Of a stretch of DNA of 64,000 bases, positions 8,377 to 16,414 are shown in pieces (the first letter of the stretch is position 1; each line of letters starts with the position of its first letter). The stretch spans positions 1-64,000 of the forward strand of contig JABCZD010000013.1 of NCBI GenBank assembly GCA_013289855.1, in the 5' to 3' direction. The notes under the pieces were generated by a model, which saw only the letters and a program-made list of their open reading frames with translations, had not been told where the DNA came from and did no database searches. A program made the translations under genes and the position numbers. The stretch comes from Acidobacteriota bacterium (GTDB taxonomy: Bacteria; Acidobacteriota; Terriglobia; Acidiferrales; UBA7541).

Positions 8377-9606
8377 TCAAGCGCTTAGAGTTCCTTGCAG
8401 CGGATCGAAAATGTGATCCACCCAGGTCACCGCGCGCAAATACAGTTCCGGGACCGAATTCTCATCGATCCGGGTGGCTTTGGCGGACTCGATCAGCTGT
8501 TCCCAGGTTCCAGACTCGTAGTCCAGCACCACATCGAAAATGGGACGCAGCCGGCTCGGACGCCCGATCAACGCGCTGGTCACATCCTTCGCCAGCGGCA
8601 GGTTGGCCAATACTTCCTTCATGGGCATGCCCAGCAGCGCGTCCATCACCGACAGCAGTCCCACCAAAAACAAATCCTCGCTGTCCGTGTGCATGCCCAC
8701 TTTTTCCGCCAACAGTTCGCAAAATCGCGCGCGAATCAGCGCGATCTTGATAGTCTCGAAGGATTCGTCTCCTCCCAGCGCCGACAGGCACACCAGCGAC
8801 AGCCATTTTCGTGTGGCATTTTCTCCCAGCAGCGACAGAGCGTGCGGGATGGAGTGCACTTCCACGCACATGGAAAACGCCGGAGAGTTCAAATACCGCA
8901 TCAGCCTGTAGCTCAGCGACATTTCCTGCTTCAGCATTCCAATCACTGTACGCATGTCGAAGTTGGGCCGTGCCAGCGTCTCGATTAGCCGCAGATAGAT
9001 CAGTTTGTTTGCCGCCATCCCACGCCGTTCCACCATCTGTGGGCGGCAGAAAAAATATCCCTGAAACAATTCGTAGCCCATCTGAATCCCGCGCTGAAAC
9101 TGTTCCAGTGTTTCTACCTTTTCGGCTACCAGCGGAATTTTCAGTCGCTGGAATTTGTCCCCCAGTCGCGCTTGCTCGCCCAGGCTGGTGGCCAGAAAAT
9201 CAATTTTTATAAAGTCCGCCAGATCCACCAGGCACTCCATTTCCGGACTGTCCTGATAATCGTCCAGCGCCATGCGGTAGCCTTTATCCTTCATGCGCCG
9301 GCACGCCGCCACAATGTCTTCCGCCGGTTTCACGGTCTCCAGAATTTCCCCCACCACGAATTCCCGCGGCAGCAGTTCCAGATAGTCGCGCAGCAGAAAC
9401 TCCCGCGAGCAGTTTACGAACGCCGGGAGTCCATTGGTCATATGCTTTAAACCCATCAGAAAAAATTCGTCCATCGCATTCACATGCAGCGCTTCGCCCT
9501 CTGGCGGTCGAAAGTAGTTTTCCGGACCTAAGCGGGTCAGAATTTCGTATCCGAAAATGTGTTTCTCTGGAGTGAGTATCGGCTGGCGGGCCAGGAAGCG
9601 ATCCAT
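8377..9606 (-). CDS. EAL-HDOD signalling protein (YuxH type)
   Basis: 409 aa with an N-terminal EAL-like domain (about 1-215) and a C-terminal HDOD domain (about 215-400), the architecture of YuxH/CdgJ-type regulators. The EAL motif reads EIL in GYEILTR. LDDYQD, KIDFLA, AEKVET and GYELFQGYFFCRP mark the rest of the fold. Several catalytic positions of c-di-GMP phosphodiesterases (the DDFG-x-GYSS region) are replaced, so the domain is more likely a binding or scaffold module than an enzyme; this is inference from motif loss. The HDOD half (MSLSYRLMRYLNSPAFS, HALSLLGENATRKWLSL) is well conserved. ATG 9606 gives the usual MDRFLARQPI start of the family. An in-frame ATG at 9624 is possible, and neither has an obvious Shine-Dalgarno. 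Confidence 0.85.
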   Translation of the reverse strand: MDRFLARQPILTPEKHIFGYEILTRLGPENYFRPPEGEALHVNAMDEFFLMGLKHMTNGLPAFVNCSREFLLRDYLELLPREFVVGEILETVKPAEDIVAACRRMKDKGYRMALDDYQDSPEMECLVDLADFIKIDFLATSLGEQARLGDKFQRLKIPLVAEKVETLEQFQRGIQMGYELFQGYFFCRPQMVERRGMAANKLIYLRLIETLARPNFDMRTVIGMLKQEMSLSYRLMRYLNSPAFSMCVEVHSIPHALSLLGENATRKWLSLVCLSALGGDESFETIKIALIRARFCELLAEKVGMHTDSEDLFLVGLLSVMDALLGMPMKEVLANLPLAKDVTSALIGRPSRLRPIFDVVLDYESGTWEQLIESAKATRIDENSVPELYLRAVTWVDHIFDPLQGTLSA

Positions 9607-10021
9607 GGTATTTGGCGTCGGCATTGCGTCTGGACAGGCGTGTCCCGCAATAAGTAATGAAGCACGGCGAGCGCCAAACAGGTGTTTCTGATTGGCACAA
9701 CAGCACCCACGCAAGCGTTGCGTTTTTGCCGTCCAGAGCCATGGCAGACCGTCTGCAGCGTTCGCTGTAGGGACCAGTACTGGACCAAGAAAAAACGGCG
9801 GCGCAGCGGTAAATACGGCGTGTGATGGCGTTCAGCAACGCGCACGATTTCAACGTCGCGTACCTGCTTCTTGCTGTGAACACTGGAGTTGCGAGTTTCG
9901 CGAACATTGGCACACAGACTGCCCTAGTAAGAAGTGTAGTCAATCGAGACCCGGAATAAGAATCCGCAAACTCCGGTCTGCATAGATGGAAGCACTGCCA
10001 ACCAGTGCCCGGGAGACGGCG
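9607..10021. other. divergent intergenic region between EAL-HDOD and a small ORF
   Basis: 415 bp without a convincing gene. It contains the perfect 10-bp palindrome CCAGTACTGG near 9774-9783, and a short hairpin CGCAA-GCG-TTGCG followed by TTTTT at about 9710-9727. Either could be regulatory or a minor terminator, but I cannot assign them. Confidence 0.35.
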
Positions 10022-10222
10022 ATGAAACGCAAAGTTGATATTTTCAAGAGGCTGCCGGACGGGCAAATGGTGTGGGTTCGCGCGGTCGACGGCATGGACG
10101 AAGCTCGAGTGCAACTGAAGCGCCTTGAGTACATCAATCCCGGCGAATATTTTATCTACGATAACCGCTTCGGCGGAATTATTCCGTCGCTCGCCATGGA
10201 GCCGCTTATCTCCGTTCATTGA
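10022..10222 (+). CDS. small conserved-looking hypothetical protein
   Basis: 66 aa beginning MKRKVDIFKRLPDGQMVWVR. It is charged, has no signal peptide or membrane segment, and shows alternating beta-like and helical stretches (KVDIFKRL, VWVRAVDGMDEARVQLKRLE, EYFIYDNR). The start at ATG 10022 is supported by GGGAGA six bases upstream; an earlier in-frame ATG at 9986 lacks a ribosome binding site. I do not recognise the family. It resembles short acidobacterial proteins that carry no annotation, and it lies tail-to-tail with the MscS gene region. Confidence 0.6.
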   Translation: MKRKVDIFKRLPDGQMVWVRAVDGMDEARVQLKRLEYINPGEYFIYDNRFGGIIPSLAMEPLISVH

Positions 10223-10370
10223 TGTGCGTTGATTCGTTGAGCTACGTTCGGAATTGATGCTCGCGTGTCGATCGTTCGCAGGGTTTGCTCTGCATAGGCC
10301 TTCCGGCCGAAAATAATTTCAGTCCTTTCTTGCACCACGTCGATTTTCCTGAGCAGTTCCTCTCCACTTT

Positions 10371-11474
10371 TTATGACTGCGATGCTGCTGCGGCCTTGTC
10401 GTGCAGCGCGGTGAATTGCGATGGTGAGCCCGAGTTTTGATTGCGAACTTGTGGCAGGGAACTGGGAAACTTCTCTTGCACGAACTTGATAAGGTTTTCC
10501 CGTACGTAGCAGCGCAGATCGAATGCGGTTGGTCCATTTCTTGCGCTCATCAGCGCGCGTAGTTGCATGGTGCTTGCCGTGGCGTCGGTGACTTGCAGAC
10601 CCCAGGTTTTGCCGTCCCACAATTGTGTCGATTGCAAAATGCGCAGAAGTTCCTTGCGAATCTCTTCGACTGGCGCGGTAAAGTCCGTATAGATCATTAC
10701 TGTGCCCAGCAAATCGGCGCGCGTGCGCGTCCAATTCTCGAACGGCTTTTCGATGAAGTAGCTGAGCGGCACGATGAGTCGCCGCAAATCCCAGATACGC
10801 ACCACGACGTAGCTGGCGTCGATCTCTTCGATCCAGCCCCACTGGCCTTCGACCACCACGGCGTCGTCGATACGAATGGGCTGCGAGAGCGCCACTTGCA
10901 CGCCGGCGATCACGTTGGTGAGCGTGCTGCGCGCGGCCATACCAACGATGAGTCCGGCGAGTCCAGCAGAAGCCAGCAAGCTGGTGCCGATATGGCGTAC
11001 AGCGGGGAAAGTCATCAGCATGATCGCGGCGGTGAACACCGTTACGACCACCACGACGGTGCGCTGCAACACTTGCGTTTGCGTGCGGATGCGACGCGCG
11101 GTTAAATTGTCGTCCACGTCGATGGTGTAGCGCGCAAACACCATGTCGCTGAGCAACTGCACCACAATTATGGCGCCCCAGCCGACGCTGGCGATTACGC
11201 CCAGACCAAGAATATGTTGCAGAATGTTTTTCAGGTCGGCGGGCAGCGGTGCGAAGGGAACCGCTAGTTCCAGGGCGAGCAACGGCAAGATAAGATGCGC
11301 TGGGGATTTGGAACGCTTGACGAAGAATTGATCCGCGCGGTCGCCCTTGCGGCGTGCCAGGCGTTCGACGATTTGAAAGAGCACGTAGTGCGCGAGCAGC
11401 GCCACGGCCACGGCGCCTGCCAGGATGATTCCGGATATTAACAACGAGCGCGTGTCGCCCCAAAAATTGTGCAA
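10371..11474 (-). CDS. MscS-family mechanosensitive channel
   Basis: Inner-membrane channel of 367 aa that releases solutes on hypo-osmotic shock. It has hydrophobic segments at about residues 13-37, 60-80, 87-107 and 140-162, then the pore-lining helix (SLLASAGLAGLIVGMAARST, rich in Ala and Gly) and the MscS beta domain (LTNVIAGVQVALSQPIRIDD, GWIEEIDASYVVVRIWDLRRL, VPLSYFIEKPFENWTR). The C-terminal alpha-beta part is followed by a short polar tail. I chose TTG 11474 because AAGGAG lies 6-7 bases upstream. A GTG at 11519 extends the frame by 15 residues without a good ribosome binding site. It is transcribed divergently from the secreted protein at 11629. Confidence 0.87.
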   Translation of the reverse strand: MHNFWGDTRSLLISGIILAGAVAVALLAHYVLFQIVERLARRKGDRADQFFVKRSKSPAHLILPLLALELAVPFAPLPADLKNILQHILGLGVIASVGWGAIIVVQLLSDMVFARYTIDVDDNLTARRIRTQTQVLQRTVVVVVTVFTAAIMLMTFPAVRHIGTSLLASAGLAGLIVGMAARSTLTNVIAGVQVALSQPIRIDDAVVVEGQWGWIEEIDASYVVVRIWDLRRLIVPLSYFIEKPFENWTRTRADLLGTVMIYTDFTAPVEEIRKELLRILQSTQLWDGKTWGLQVTDATASTMQLRALMSARNGPTAFDLRCYVRENLIKFVQEKFPSSLPQVRNQNSGSPSQFTALHDKAAAASQS

Positions 11475-11628
11475 GACATTCTCCTTGGAGCTCAGCTCCT
11501 GGGGTTGGGCGTGTTTCACTGGACTGCGACAATTTGCCTTCAGTTGGATTCACGAAACGCCTCGAAAGTGGCAGCGCGGCATCCAATTGGAAGTATGTTT
11601 CTACCTGGTGGCTGGAGCTGTTTTTGAC

Positions 11629-12480
11629 GTGACTACGAAAACTAAGCAGCGGAGTTCCACGTTCGTGCGCGGCGTTGCGGTAACCGCAGCCGTGATGCTG
11701 AGCTTGGCGATGCCAGTGGACGCGTATCAAACACCGCTGGACGCCAAGGCCGTGCACGATGCGTACGTGCTGGGGCAGCGCAACGACAAAAGCACCGGGG
11801 ATTTTTTTGCACCGTACATCAAACAGATGACGGAAGCGAGCAGCGATTTGCACGTCGCGGAGATTGAGATTTTGACGCCGTTCGCGCAGGTGGTGGAGGA
11901 GTCGCGGAAAAATACCGCGGGTTACACGGAAGAGCAGGCGGCGCAAAAATATCGGCAGGTGGGGAACACGCTGCTGGTGAACGTGACGTTGATGCTGCCG
12001 TCGGTGTATCCGCAGGCGGCCAACGACAACGGCAAGGACATCGCTGAGGCTACCGGCAAGGAGACGAATACGGGCTCGAGTGTGCCGGCGAGCGGCATGC
12101 CAAGCGGCGATGCGACAAAGTCCGATACCGCGAAATCCGGTGCCGCGAAGCCAGATGCAGCGATGCCCGATGCCGCGAAATCCAGTGCCGCAACGCCCAC
12201 GACCGAAGCGCAGGCCAAAACCGATCTGCGTCCGGAGAATTTCTGGCAGAGCTTTCAGTTTTACTTCAAGCAGAACGGGAAGAATATCCCGTCCAAAGCG
12301 CTGCACGACAAGCCGATTTACTCGACGGCGACCAAGGGCACGCCCGCAGTGCTGGATGGCGCGGCGGTGTGGATAGAGTTCGACGCCAAGGACGTGGCCT
12401 CGCAGGAAACGGTGATCGAGGTGGTGACGCCCGGCGGGAAGACTATCTCCGCCACGTTTGATCTGAAGAAGCTGCGCTGA
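11629..12480 (+). CDS. secreted protein of unknown function with Ala/Lys/Asp repeat linker
   Basis: 283 aa. It has a signal peptide (basic KTKQR then FVRGVAVTAAVMLSLAMPVDA, cleavage near residue 34) and a globular part with GQRNDKSTGDFFAPYIKQM. Next is a low-complexity linker of imperfect SDTAKSGAAKPDAAMPDAAK units (about 155-195), then a C-terminal part (ENFWQSFQFYFKQNGKNIPS to a beta-rich end TISATFDLKKLR). The linker repeats are visible at the DNA level as reiterated GATGCCGCGAAATCC-like units, so copy number may vary by slippage. No family recognised. GTG 11629 is chosen because GGAG precedes it and it puts the signal peptide at the N-terminus; the frame stays open upstream to 11425. Confidence 0.6.
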   Translation: MTTKTKQRSSTFVRGVAVTAAVMLSLAMPVDAYQTPLDAKAVHDAYVLGQRNDKSTGDFFAPYIKQMTEASSDLHVAEIEILTPFAQVVEESRKNTAGYTEEQAAQKYRQVGNTLLVNVTLMLPSVYPQAANDNGKDIAEATGKETNTGSSVPASGMPSGDATKSDTAKSGAAKPDAAMPDAAKSSAATPTTEAQAKTDLRPENFWQSFQFYFKQNGKNIPSKALHDKPIYSTATKGTPAVLDGAAVWIEFDAKDVASQETVIEVVTPGGKTISATFDLKKLR

Positions 12481-13149
12481 AGAAGCGGCTATGCCCCTAC
12501 CCCCACCCCTATTGCGAAAGAGATAGATTCCAAATGGTTTAGAAGGGATATCATCGAAAGAGATAGATTCCATTGGAGTTATGCGCGCGGAGATTTGCGG
12601 GTTGTTTGGATACCCCACCCCCGGTGTTTTTACCAAAGAGTGGCAGCTGTCACAAAACAATAGGGATAGACAGAATTGCGAATTAAAAAGAGTGCGCAAG
12701 CTGTTGAAAATAAAGGGTCGTGTTTCTGGATCGAGATGGAAGTGCGGAGTAATGAGGTAACAACGTGACGACGAGGCGATACGGCAGCGGAGTTCCGCCG
12801 GATGGCAGTCGGTCGAGGGCCGGCGAGTAAGGGTGATGTGAGACGCGGAGAGCCGAGCGTGAAGGTGGCAAGAGGGCGCGACATTACTTATGATAGCGTG
12901 GGAAAGTAATCTTATAAATAGATAACTGTGAGGTATAGCGTTCGAACGATGTGGGGGTTAGGACTAGGAAGGGATGCCAGTTAGCGAATGTGCTGTCTGT
13001 TCGAATGATTGGGTATAACGGTGGGGTCCGCCCGCTGGCTTTCGGTGCGTTGACAATCTGGAGACAGCCTTATGACAGGGACTGCGCCGTGCTGCGCTAT
13101 GCTCACGGCAGGCACAGGATATTCCTGTAAATTGATTTGAGGTGAAGCG
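12481..13149. other. 670-bp non-coding region with direct repeats and C-rich tracts
   Basis: There is no credible gene: frames here (such as 12630-12884 minus) lack ribosome binding sites and look compositionally random. The region holds two copies of an 18-bp direct repeat (12515-12532 and 12555-12572), C-rich tracts around 12494-12510 and 12612-12623, and an AT-richer stretch around 12890-12930 that could include the promoter of the YceI gene. Confidence 0.5.
12515..12572. repeat. two 18-bp direct repeats with 40-bp period
   Basis: CGAAAGAGATAGATTCCA occurs exactly at 12515-12532 and again at 12555-12572. The 22 bases between them are not repeated. No open reading frame or hairpin explains this spacing. 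Confidence 0.7.
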
Positions 13150-13716
13150 ATGAGACGGATCGTGTTTCTGATGGGTGCGAGCCTGATGTGCGCGCTGGGC
13201 GTGCAGGCACAACAGCGTAACGTCGATACACAGAAATCCACGTTGACCATCCATGTGGGCAAGACGGGTGCATTTTCGGCGCTGGGACACGAGCACGAAG
13301 TATCGGCGCCGATTCACAGCGGCACGGCAGAAACGGGCGCGCACCCCGCGGTGGAAATACATGTGGATGCGCGGGAGCTGCGCGTGGTCGATAAGGACGA
13401 GTCCGAGAAGGATCGCGCGGAGGTGCAGAAGACGATGCTGGGGCCAGATGTGCTGGATAGCGAGCAGCATCAGGAGATCGTGTACAAGTCCAGCGGTGCG
13501 GCGTCTACAGGGCAAGGGAAGTGGACGCTGCAAGGGAATCTGACGTTACGAGGGCAGACGCGTCCGGTCACGGTGCAGGTGACATTGAAGGATGGGATAT
13601 ACAGCGGGGAAGCCACCGTGAAGTTGACGGACTTTGGGATAACGCCTCCCGGAAAAGCGGGCATCAGGGTTAAAGACGAACTGAAAATTGAGTTTGCGGT
13701 GCGGCTGGCGTCGTAA
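13150..13716 (+). CDS. YceI-family periplasmic protein
   Basis: 188 aa with a signal peptide (MRRIVFLMGASLMCALGVQA, cut near QAQQ) and a YceI-type lipocalin-like beta-barrel. Visible family features are STLTIHVGKTGAFSALGHEH near the start, the central stretch DVLDSEQHQEIVYKS, LQGNLTLRGQTRPVTVQV and a final strand DELKIEFAVRLAS. YceI proteins bind isoprenoid-like lipids in the periplasm and are often stress-induced; the ligand here is unknown. The ATG follows GAGGTGAAG with good spacing. The gene is convergent with the minus-strand propeller-like gene, 31 bp away. Confidence 0.88.
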   Translation: MRRIVFLMGASLMCALGVQAQQRNVDTQKSTLTIHVGKTGAFSALGHEHEVSAPIHSGTAETGAHPAVEIHVDARELRVVDKDESEKDRAEVQKTMLGPDVLDSEQHQEIVYKSSGAASTGQGKWTLQGNLTLRGQTRPVTVQVTLKDGIYSGEATVKLTDFGITPPGKAGIRVKDELKIEFAVRLAS

Positions 13717-13747
13717 AAACTCGCAAGCGTTTGTTGCTAGAGCGTTT

Positions 13748-14875
13748 TCATCGAGAAGAGTCGCTGACGACGTCGTGGATTGAATAGATGTATGCGATGT
13801 TAGAAGTCACACTGTACAAGAGAAATTCCGGTGCTGCCCTATTGCACGCTATTCGAGCGGCGCCTTGGAAAGATCCCTCGTCCCCTTCTTGGAGAGCTTC
13901 CGCTGCTACTGTCCCGTTTTCATAAATCCATACCGAGACCGAACTGCTCACATCAAGAGTTGTCTCTTTCCAATGTAAACGCTTGACGACTCCCGAGTAG
14001 CCGACGACGTATTTCCCGTCGAGGATCCCGACCCCGTAGTGAACGCCCTTCCGAGAAGAGCAATACTGATTCGCTGTTGCGTGGGTCGTGAGATTTACGC
14101 TTGTAAGACAGACATGGGGGTCATCACCGAATAACCCGCTGGCGAGTAGCACTTCCGGGCCCCACATAGCGATCTGTGATACTTGCGGTAATTTTTCGAT
14201 GTACTCACATGTCATGCTGCCCGTATAACTACACCCATAGAGGTACGTAGTAATCCCGGAGTGCTGATAGCCAGCCTCAGCTACGGCCACTCTCTTCGTT
14301 CGCGCATCAACAATAAGCTGAGCGTTACTTGGGGAGCCCGATGAGATTTTGGTCTGCTCAAGCTCCTTGCCGCTAGCCATGTCAAACGCAGTCAAATATT
14401 GGACATCTGAATTGGAGCGCCACACGACAAAAATGCGCTGAAGCAAGTAATCGACGGCGAAGTCATAGATACGACCGCCGCAACGTATCGTTGAAATCGT
14501 AGTTAGGTCGTCTGCGTTCAGTATGGCCATCGACTCATGATTCTCACAGACGTAAATACGTCGCGCCTTAATATTAACTTCGACTCGCCCGCACTCGTCC
14601 CCACCTAGGGGCGATGCATCCGCTTCAAGCATTCGTTCTTTCTCTGCAGAGTTGGTCTTAAGGCTCCACGACAATATCCGACGGGCGGACCGAACGGTCG
14701 GACCATCGGCATGAAAGACCGATTGCTGGACGAAGATCAGATCGTCGGATAACGCGGCTCCGATTACATTTCCTTCGGGTAAGGCAAGCTTGGTTCCTTG
14801 TAAGCGAATGGTCTGACCGACTGTGGGGTGCATGGAGAAAAGACAGAAAAGCCCCAGGGCAATGATTTTTTTCAT
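13748..14875 (-). CDS. secreted WD/YVTN-propeller-like protein of unknown function
   Basis: 375 aa. It has a signal peptide (MKKIIALGLFCLFSMHPTVG) and then repeated beta-strand blocks with patterns such as GGRIYDFAVDYLLQRIFVVW, LTAFDMASGKELEQTKISS and AQLIVDARTKRVAVAEAG. These recall quinoprotein or YVTN-type propeller blades, though the repeats are weak and the family is not certain. Seven or so cysteines, several in pairs (CGGRIYD, CENHES, CSYTGSMTC), suggest disulfides in an exported protein. By eye its base composition is less GC-rich than its neighbours, which may mean later acquisition. The start at ATG 14875 puts the signal peptide first; upstream in-frame ATGs at 14890 and 15046 have no better ribosome binding site. 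Confidence 0.6.
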   Translation of the reverse strand: MKKIIALGLFCLFSMHPTVGQTIRLQGTKLALPEGNVIGAALSDDLIFVQQSVFHADGPTVRSARRILSWSLKTNSAEKERMLEADASPLGGDECGRVEVNIKARRIYVCENHESMAILNADDLTTISTIRCGGRIYDFAVDYLLQRIFVVWRSNSDVQYLTAFDMASGKELEQTKISSGSPSNAQLIVDARTKRVAVAEAGYQHSGITTYLYGCSYTGSMTCEYIEKLPQVSQIAMWGPEVLLASGLFGDDPHVCLTSVNLTTHATANQYCSSRKGVHYGVGILDGKYVVGYSGVVKRLHWKETTLDVSSSVSVWIYENGTVAAEALQEGDEGSFQGAARIACNRAAPEFLLYSVTSNIAYIYSIHDVVSDSSR

Positions 14876-15205
14876 CTTTTGTTCACGCATTTGCGGGTGG
14901 ATCGTTACATCATCGTTTGGCGTAGAGAAGAGCAATTTTCGTGCCATCAGGTGGCGACGAAACTCGGGCCGGTTTTGTAGCCCTTGCCGGGTTGCAGCAA
15001 TGAAACTAGGTTGCGAGCGCGGACGCGAGCGTGAGGCGCGCAACACTGGGCAAGCGCAAGATGCAGGATGATGTGGGTGGATATGCAGTGTTTGCCTGAT
15101 GGCGACGGTGAGAACGCGGTGCGACTATCCGCTCATCTCGCGAATCGCGGCGCGGCCAATTGGCGGCGCCAAAACAGACGCCGGAATTGTATAGAAGGAG
15201 TTCAC
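14876..15205. other. divergent intergenic region upstream of the glsB-like gene
   Basis: 330 bp with no convincing gene. It must contain the promoters for the propeller-like gene (minus) and the GlsB-type gene (plus). The ribosome binding site of the latter is AAGGAG at 15195-15200. Nothing else stands out. Confidence 0.4.
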
Positions 15206-15469
15206 ATGCCGATTTTGACTTGGGTTTTTCTTGGATTGATCGCTGGATTCATTGGCAGCAAGATCGTGAATCGCACGGGAGAGGGATTGTTGCTGGACAT
15301 TGTGCTGGGGGTTGTAGGAGCGGTGGTGGGCGGCTGGCTGTTCAACACGTTTGGGCATGCCGGAGTTAGCGGACTGAACTTATACAGCATTATGGTGGCT
15401 GTGGTGGGAGCGATTGTGGTGTTGGTGATATACCACGCGATGGTGGGTGGGCGACGACGGCTGGTTTGA
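15206..15469 (+). CDS. GlsB/YeaQ/YmgE-family stress-response membrane protein
   Basis: 87 aa, three hydrophobic segments (ILTWVFLGLIAGFIGSKI, LLLDIVLGVVGAVVGGWLF, LYSIMVAVVGAIVVLVIY) with glycine-rich packing motifs. The conserved order of the family, formerly called transglycosylase-associated proteins, is I-x-G-L-I-A-G then G-D/E-G then G-x-x-G-x-x-x-G-G-W. It is an inner-membrane protein of unclear biochemical role, often under general stress control. ATG 15206 has AAGGAG five bases upstream, whereas the longer frame from 15068 has none. A strong terminator follows at 15532. Confidence 0.9.
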   Translation: MPILTWVFLGLIAGFIGSKIVNRTGEGLLLDIVLGVVGAVVGGWLFNTFGHAGVSGLNLYSIMVAVVGAIVVLVIYHAMVGGRRRLV

Positions 15470-15531
15470 GTGGAGACTTTGAGACTCAGCTGAACTGTAC
15501 GAGTTGAAACGATTGTCGGTTGGTGTTAACT

Positions 15532-15567
15532 GGGCGAATCCTGTATTGGGATTCGCCCTTTTTTTTG
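15532..15567 (+). terminator. intrinsic terminator after the glsB-like gene
   Basis: The perfect stem GGGCGAATCC / GGATTCGCCC with a loop of about 6 bases is followed by eight T residues. It lies between the plus-strand GlsB gene and the convergent dapD gene. The minus-strand side has no U run, so it mainly serves the plus strand. Confidence 0.9.
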
Positions 15568-15577
15568 TGAGGCGTTT

Positions 15578-16414
15578 CTAGCGGAGGATGTCCTCTAGGG
15601 TGACGCGGGAGTCGGTTTTGGCGTCGCGGTATTTGACGATTACGGCGCATTGGAGGCTTAGCTTCCATTTGGCGGCTGGCTCGCTGGTTAGGGCGCGGCT
15701 CCCTGGGACTACGATGGCGTCTTCGGGGATGATTAATGGGGAGTCGTCGGTGGCGGTGAGGACTTGCTCGCGGACGAGATCGTAGACAGGAATGGAGCGG
15801 TTGAGGATGGTGCCGGTGCCGAGGACGGCGCGTTTTTTGATGATGGTGCCTTCGTAGACGCCGGAGTTGCCGCCGACCATCACGTGATCTTCGATAATGA
15901 CGGGGAGGGCGCCGACAGGTTCGAGGACGCCGCCGATTTGTGAGGCTGCGGAGATGTGGCAGTTTTTGCCGATTTGCGCGCAAGAGCCGATTAGGGCGTG
16001 GGAGTCGATCATGGTGTTTTCGTCGACGTAGGCGCCGACGTTGACGAACATGGGCGGCATGCAGATAACGCCGCGGGCGATGAAGCTGCCGTCGCGGATG
16101 CTTGAGCCGCCGGGGACGACGCGGATGTTGTCGGTGGTGGTGATGTAGCGCGGCGGGTAGGTGGATTTGTCAAAGAAGGGTTGTTTTTTTGTTTCGATGG
16201 ACATGTCCACGATTTGGCCCATACGAAAGCCTAGAAGGATTCCCTTTTTCACCCAGGGTTCGGCGCGCCATCCGCCGGGGGCGCTGGGGTCGGGAATGGC
16301 GGCGCGAATTGTGCCGCGATTCAGCGCGTGCTTGAATTCTGCGAAGAGCGCGAAGTGCTCTGCGGTGTAGGCTGCGGGTGGATGGTCGAAGAGATTTTCA
16401 ATTTGCGTATGCAA
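15578..16414 (-). CDS. dapD: 2,3,4,5-tetrahydropyridine-2,6-dicarboxylate N-succinyltransferase
   Basis: 278 aa, full length for DapD. It transfers succinyl from succinyl-CoA to tetrahydrodipicolinate in lysine/diaminopimelate synthesis. The N-terminal helical part is followed by a left-handed beta-helix of hexapeptide repeats (IRDGSFIARGVICMPPMFVN, AYVDENTMIDSHALIGSCAQ, IEDHVMVGGNSGVYEG). The family blocks GAYVDENTMIDSHALIGSCAQIG and GGVLEPVGALPVIIEDHV are very clear. It is the last gene of dapE-dapB-dapA-dapD, and its start overlaps the end of dapA by 17 bases, so translation is probably coupled. It confirms that the operon uses the succinylase branch. Confidence 0.97.
   Translation of the reverse strand: MHTQIENLFDHPPAAYTAEHFALFAEFKHALNRGTIRAAIPDPSAPGGWRAEPWVKKGILLGFRMGQIVDMSIETKKQPFFDKSTYPPRYITTTDNIRVVPGGSSIRDGSFIARGVICMPPMFVNVGAYVDENTMIDSHALIGSCAQIGKNCHISAASQIGGVLEPVGALPVIIEDHVMVGGNSGVYEGTIIKKRAVLGTGTILNRSIPVYDLVREQVLTATDDSPLIIPEDAIVVPGSRALTSEPAAKWKLSLQCAVIVKYRDAKTDSRVTLEDILR

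Noticed and set aside
9774..9783. CCAGTACTGG palindrome as an operator
   Set aside because: A 10-bp palindrome alone in 415 bp is weak evidence. It has no second copy and no regulator gene beside it, so it is not listed as a feature.
10216..12699. 827-codon open frame on the minus strand
   Set aside because: It is the antisense shadow of the MscS and the secreted-protein genes, is Arg/His-rich, has no ribosome binding site and no family motif. GC-rich DNA gives such frames by chance.
12630..12884. 84-codon minus-strand frame in the 12.5-13.1 kb gap
   Set aside because: Ser/Arg/Pro-rich with no start signal, and it spans a region of repeats and AT-rich DNA; probably chance.
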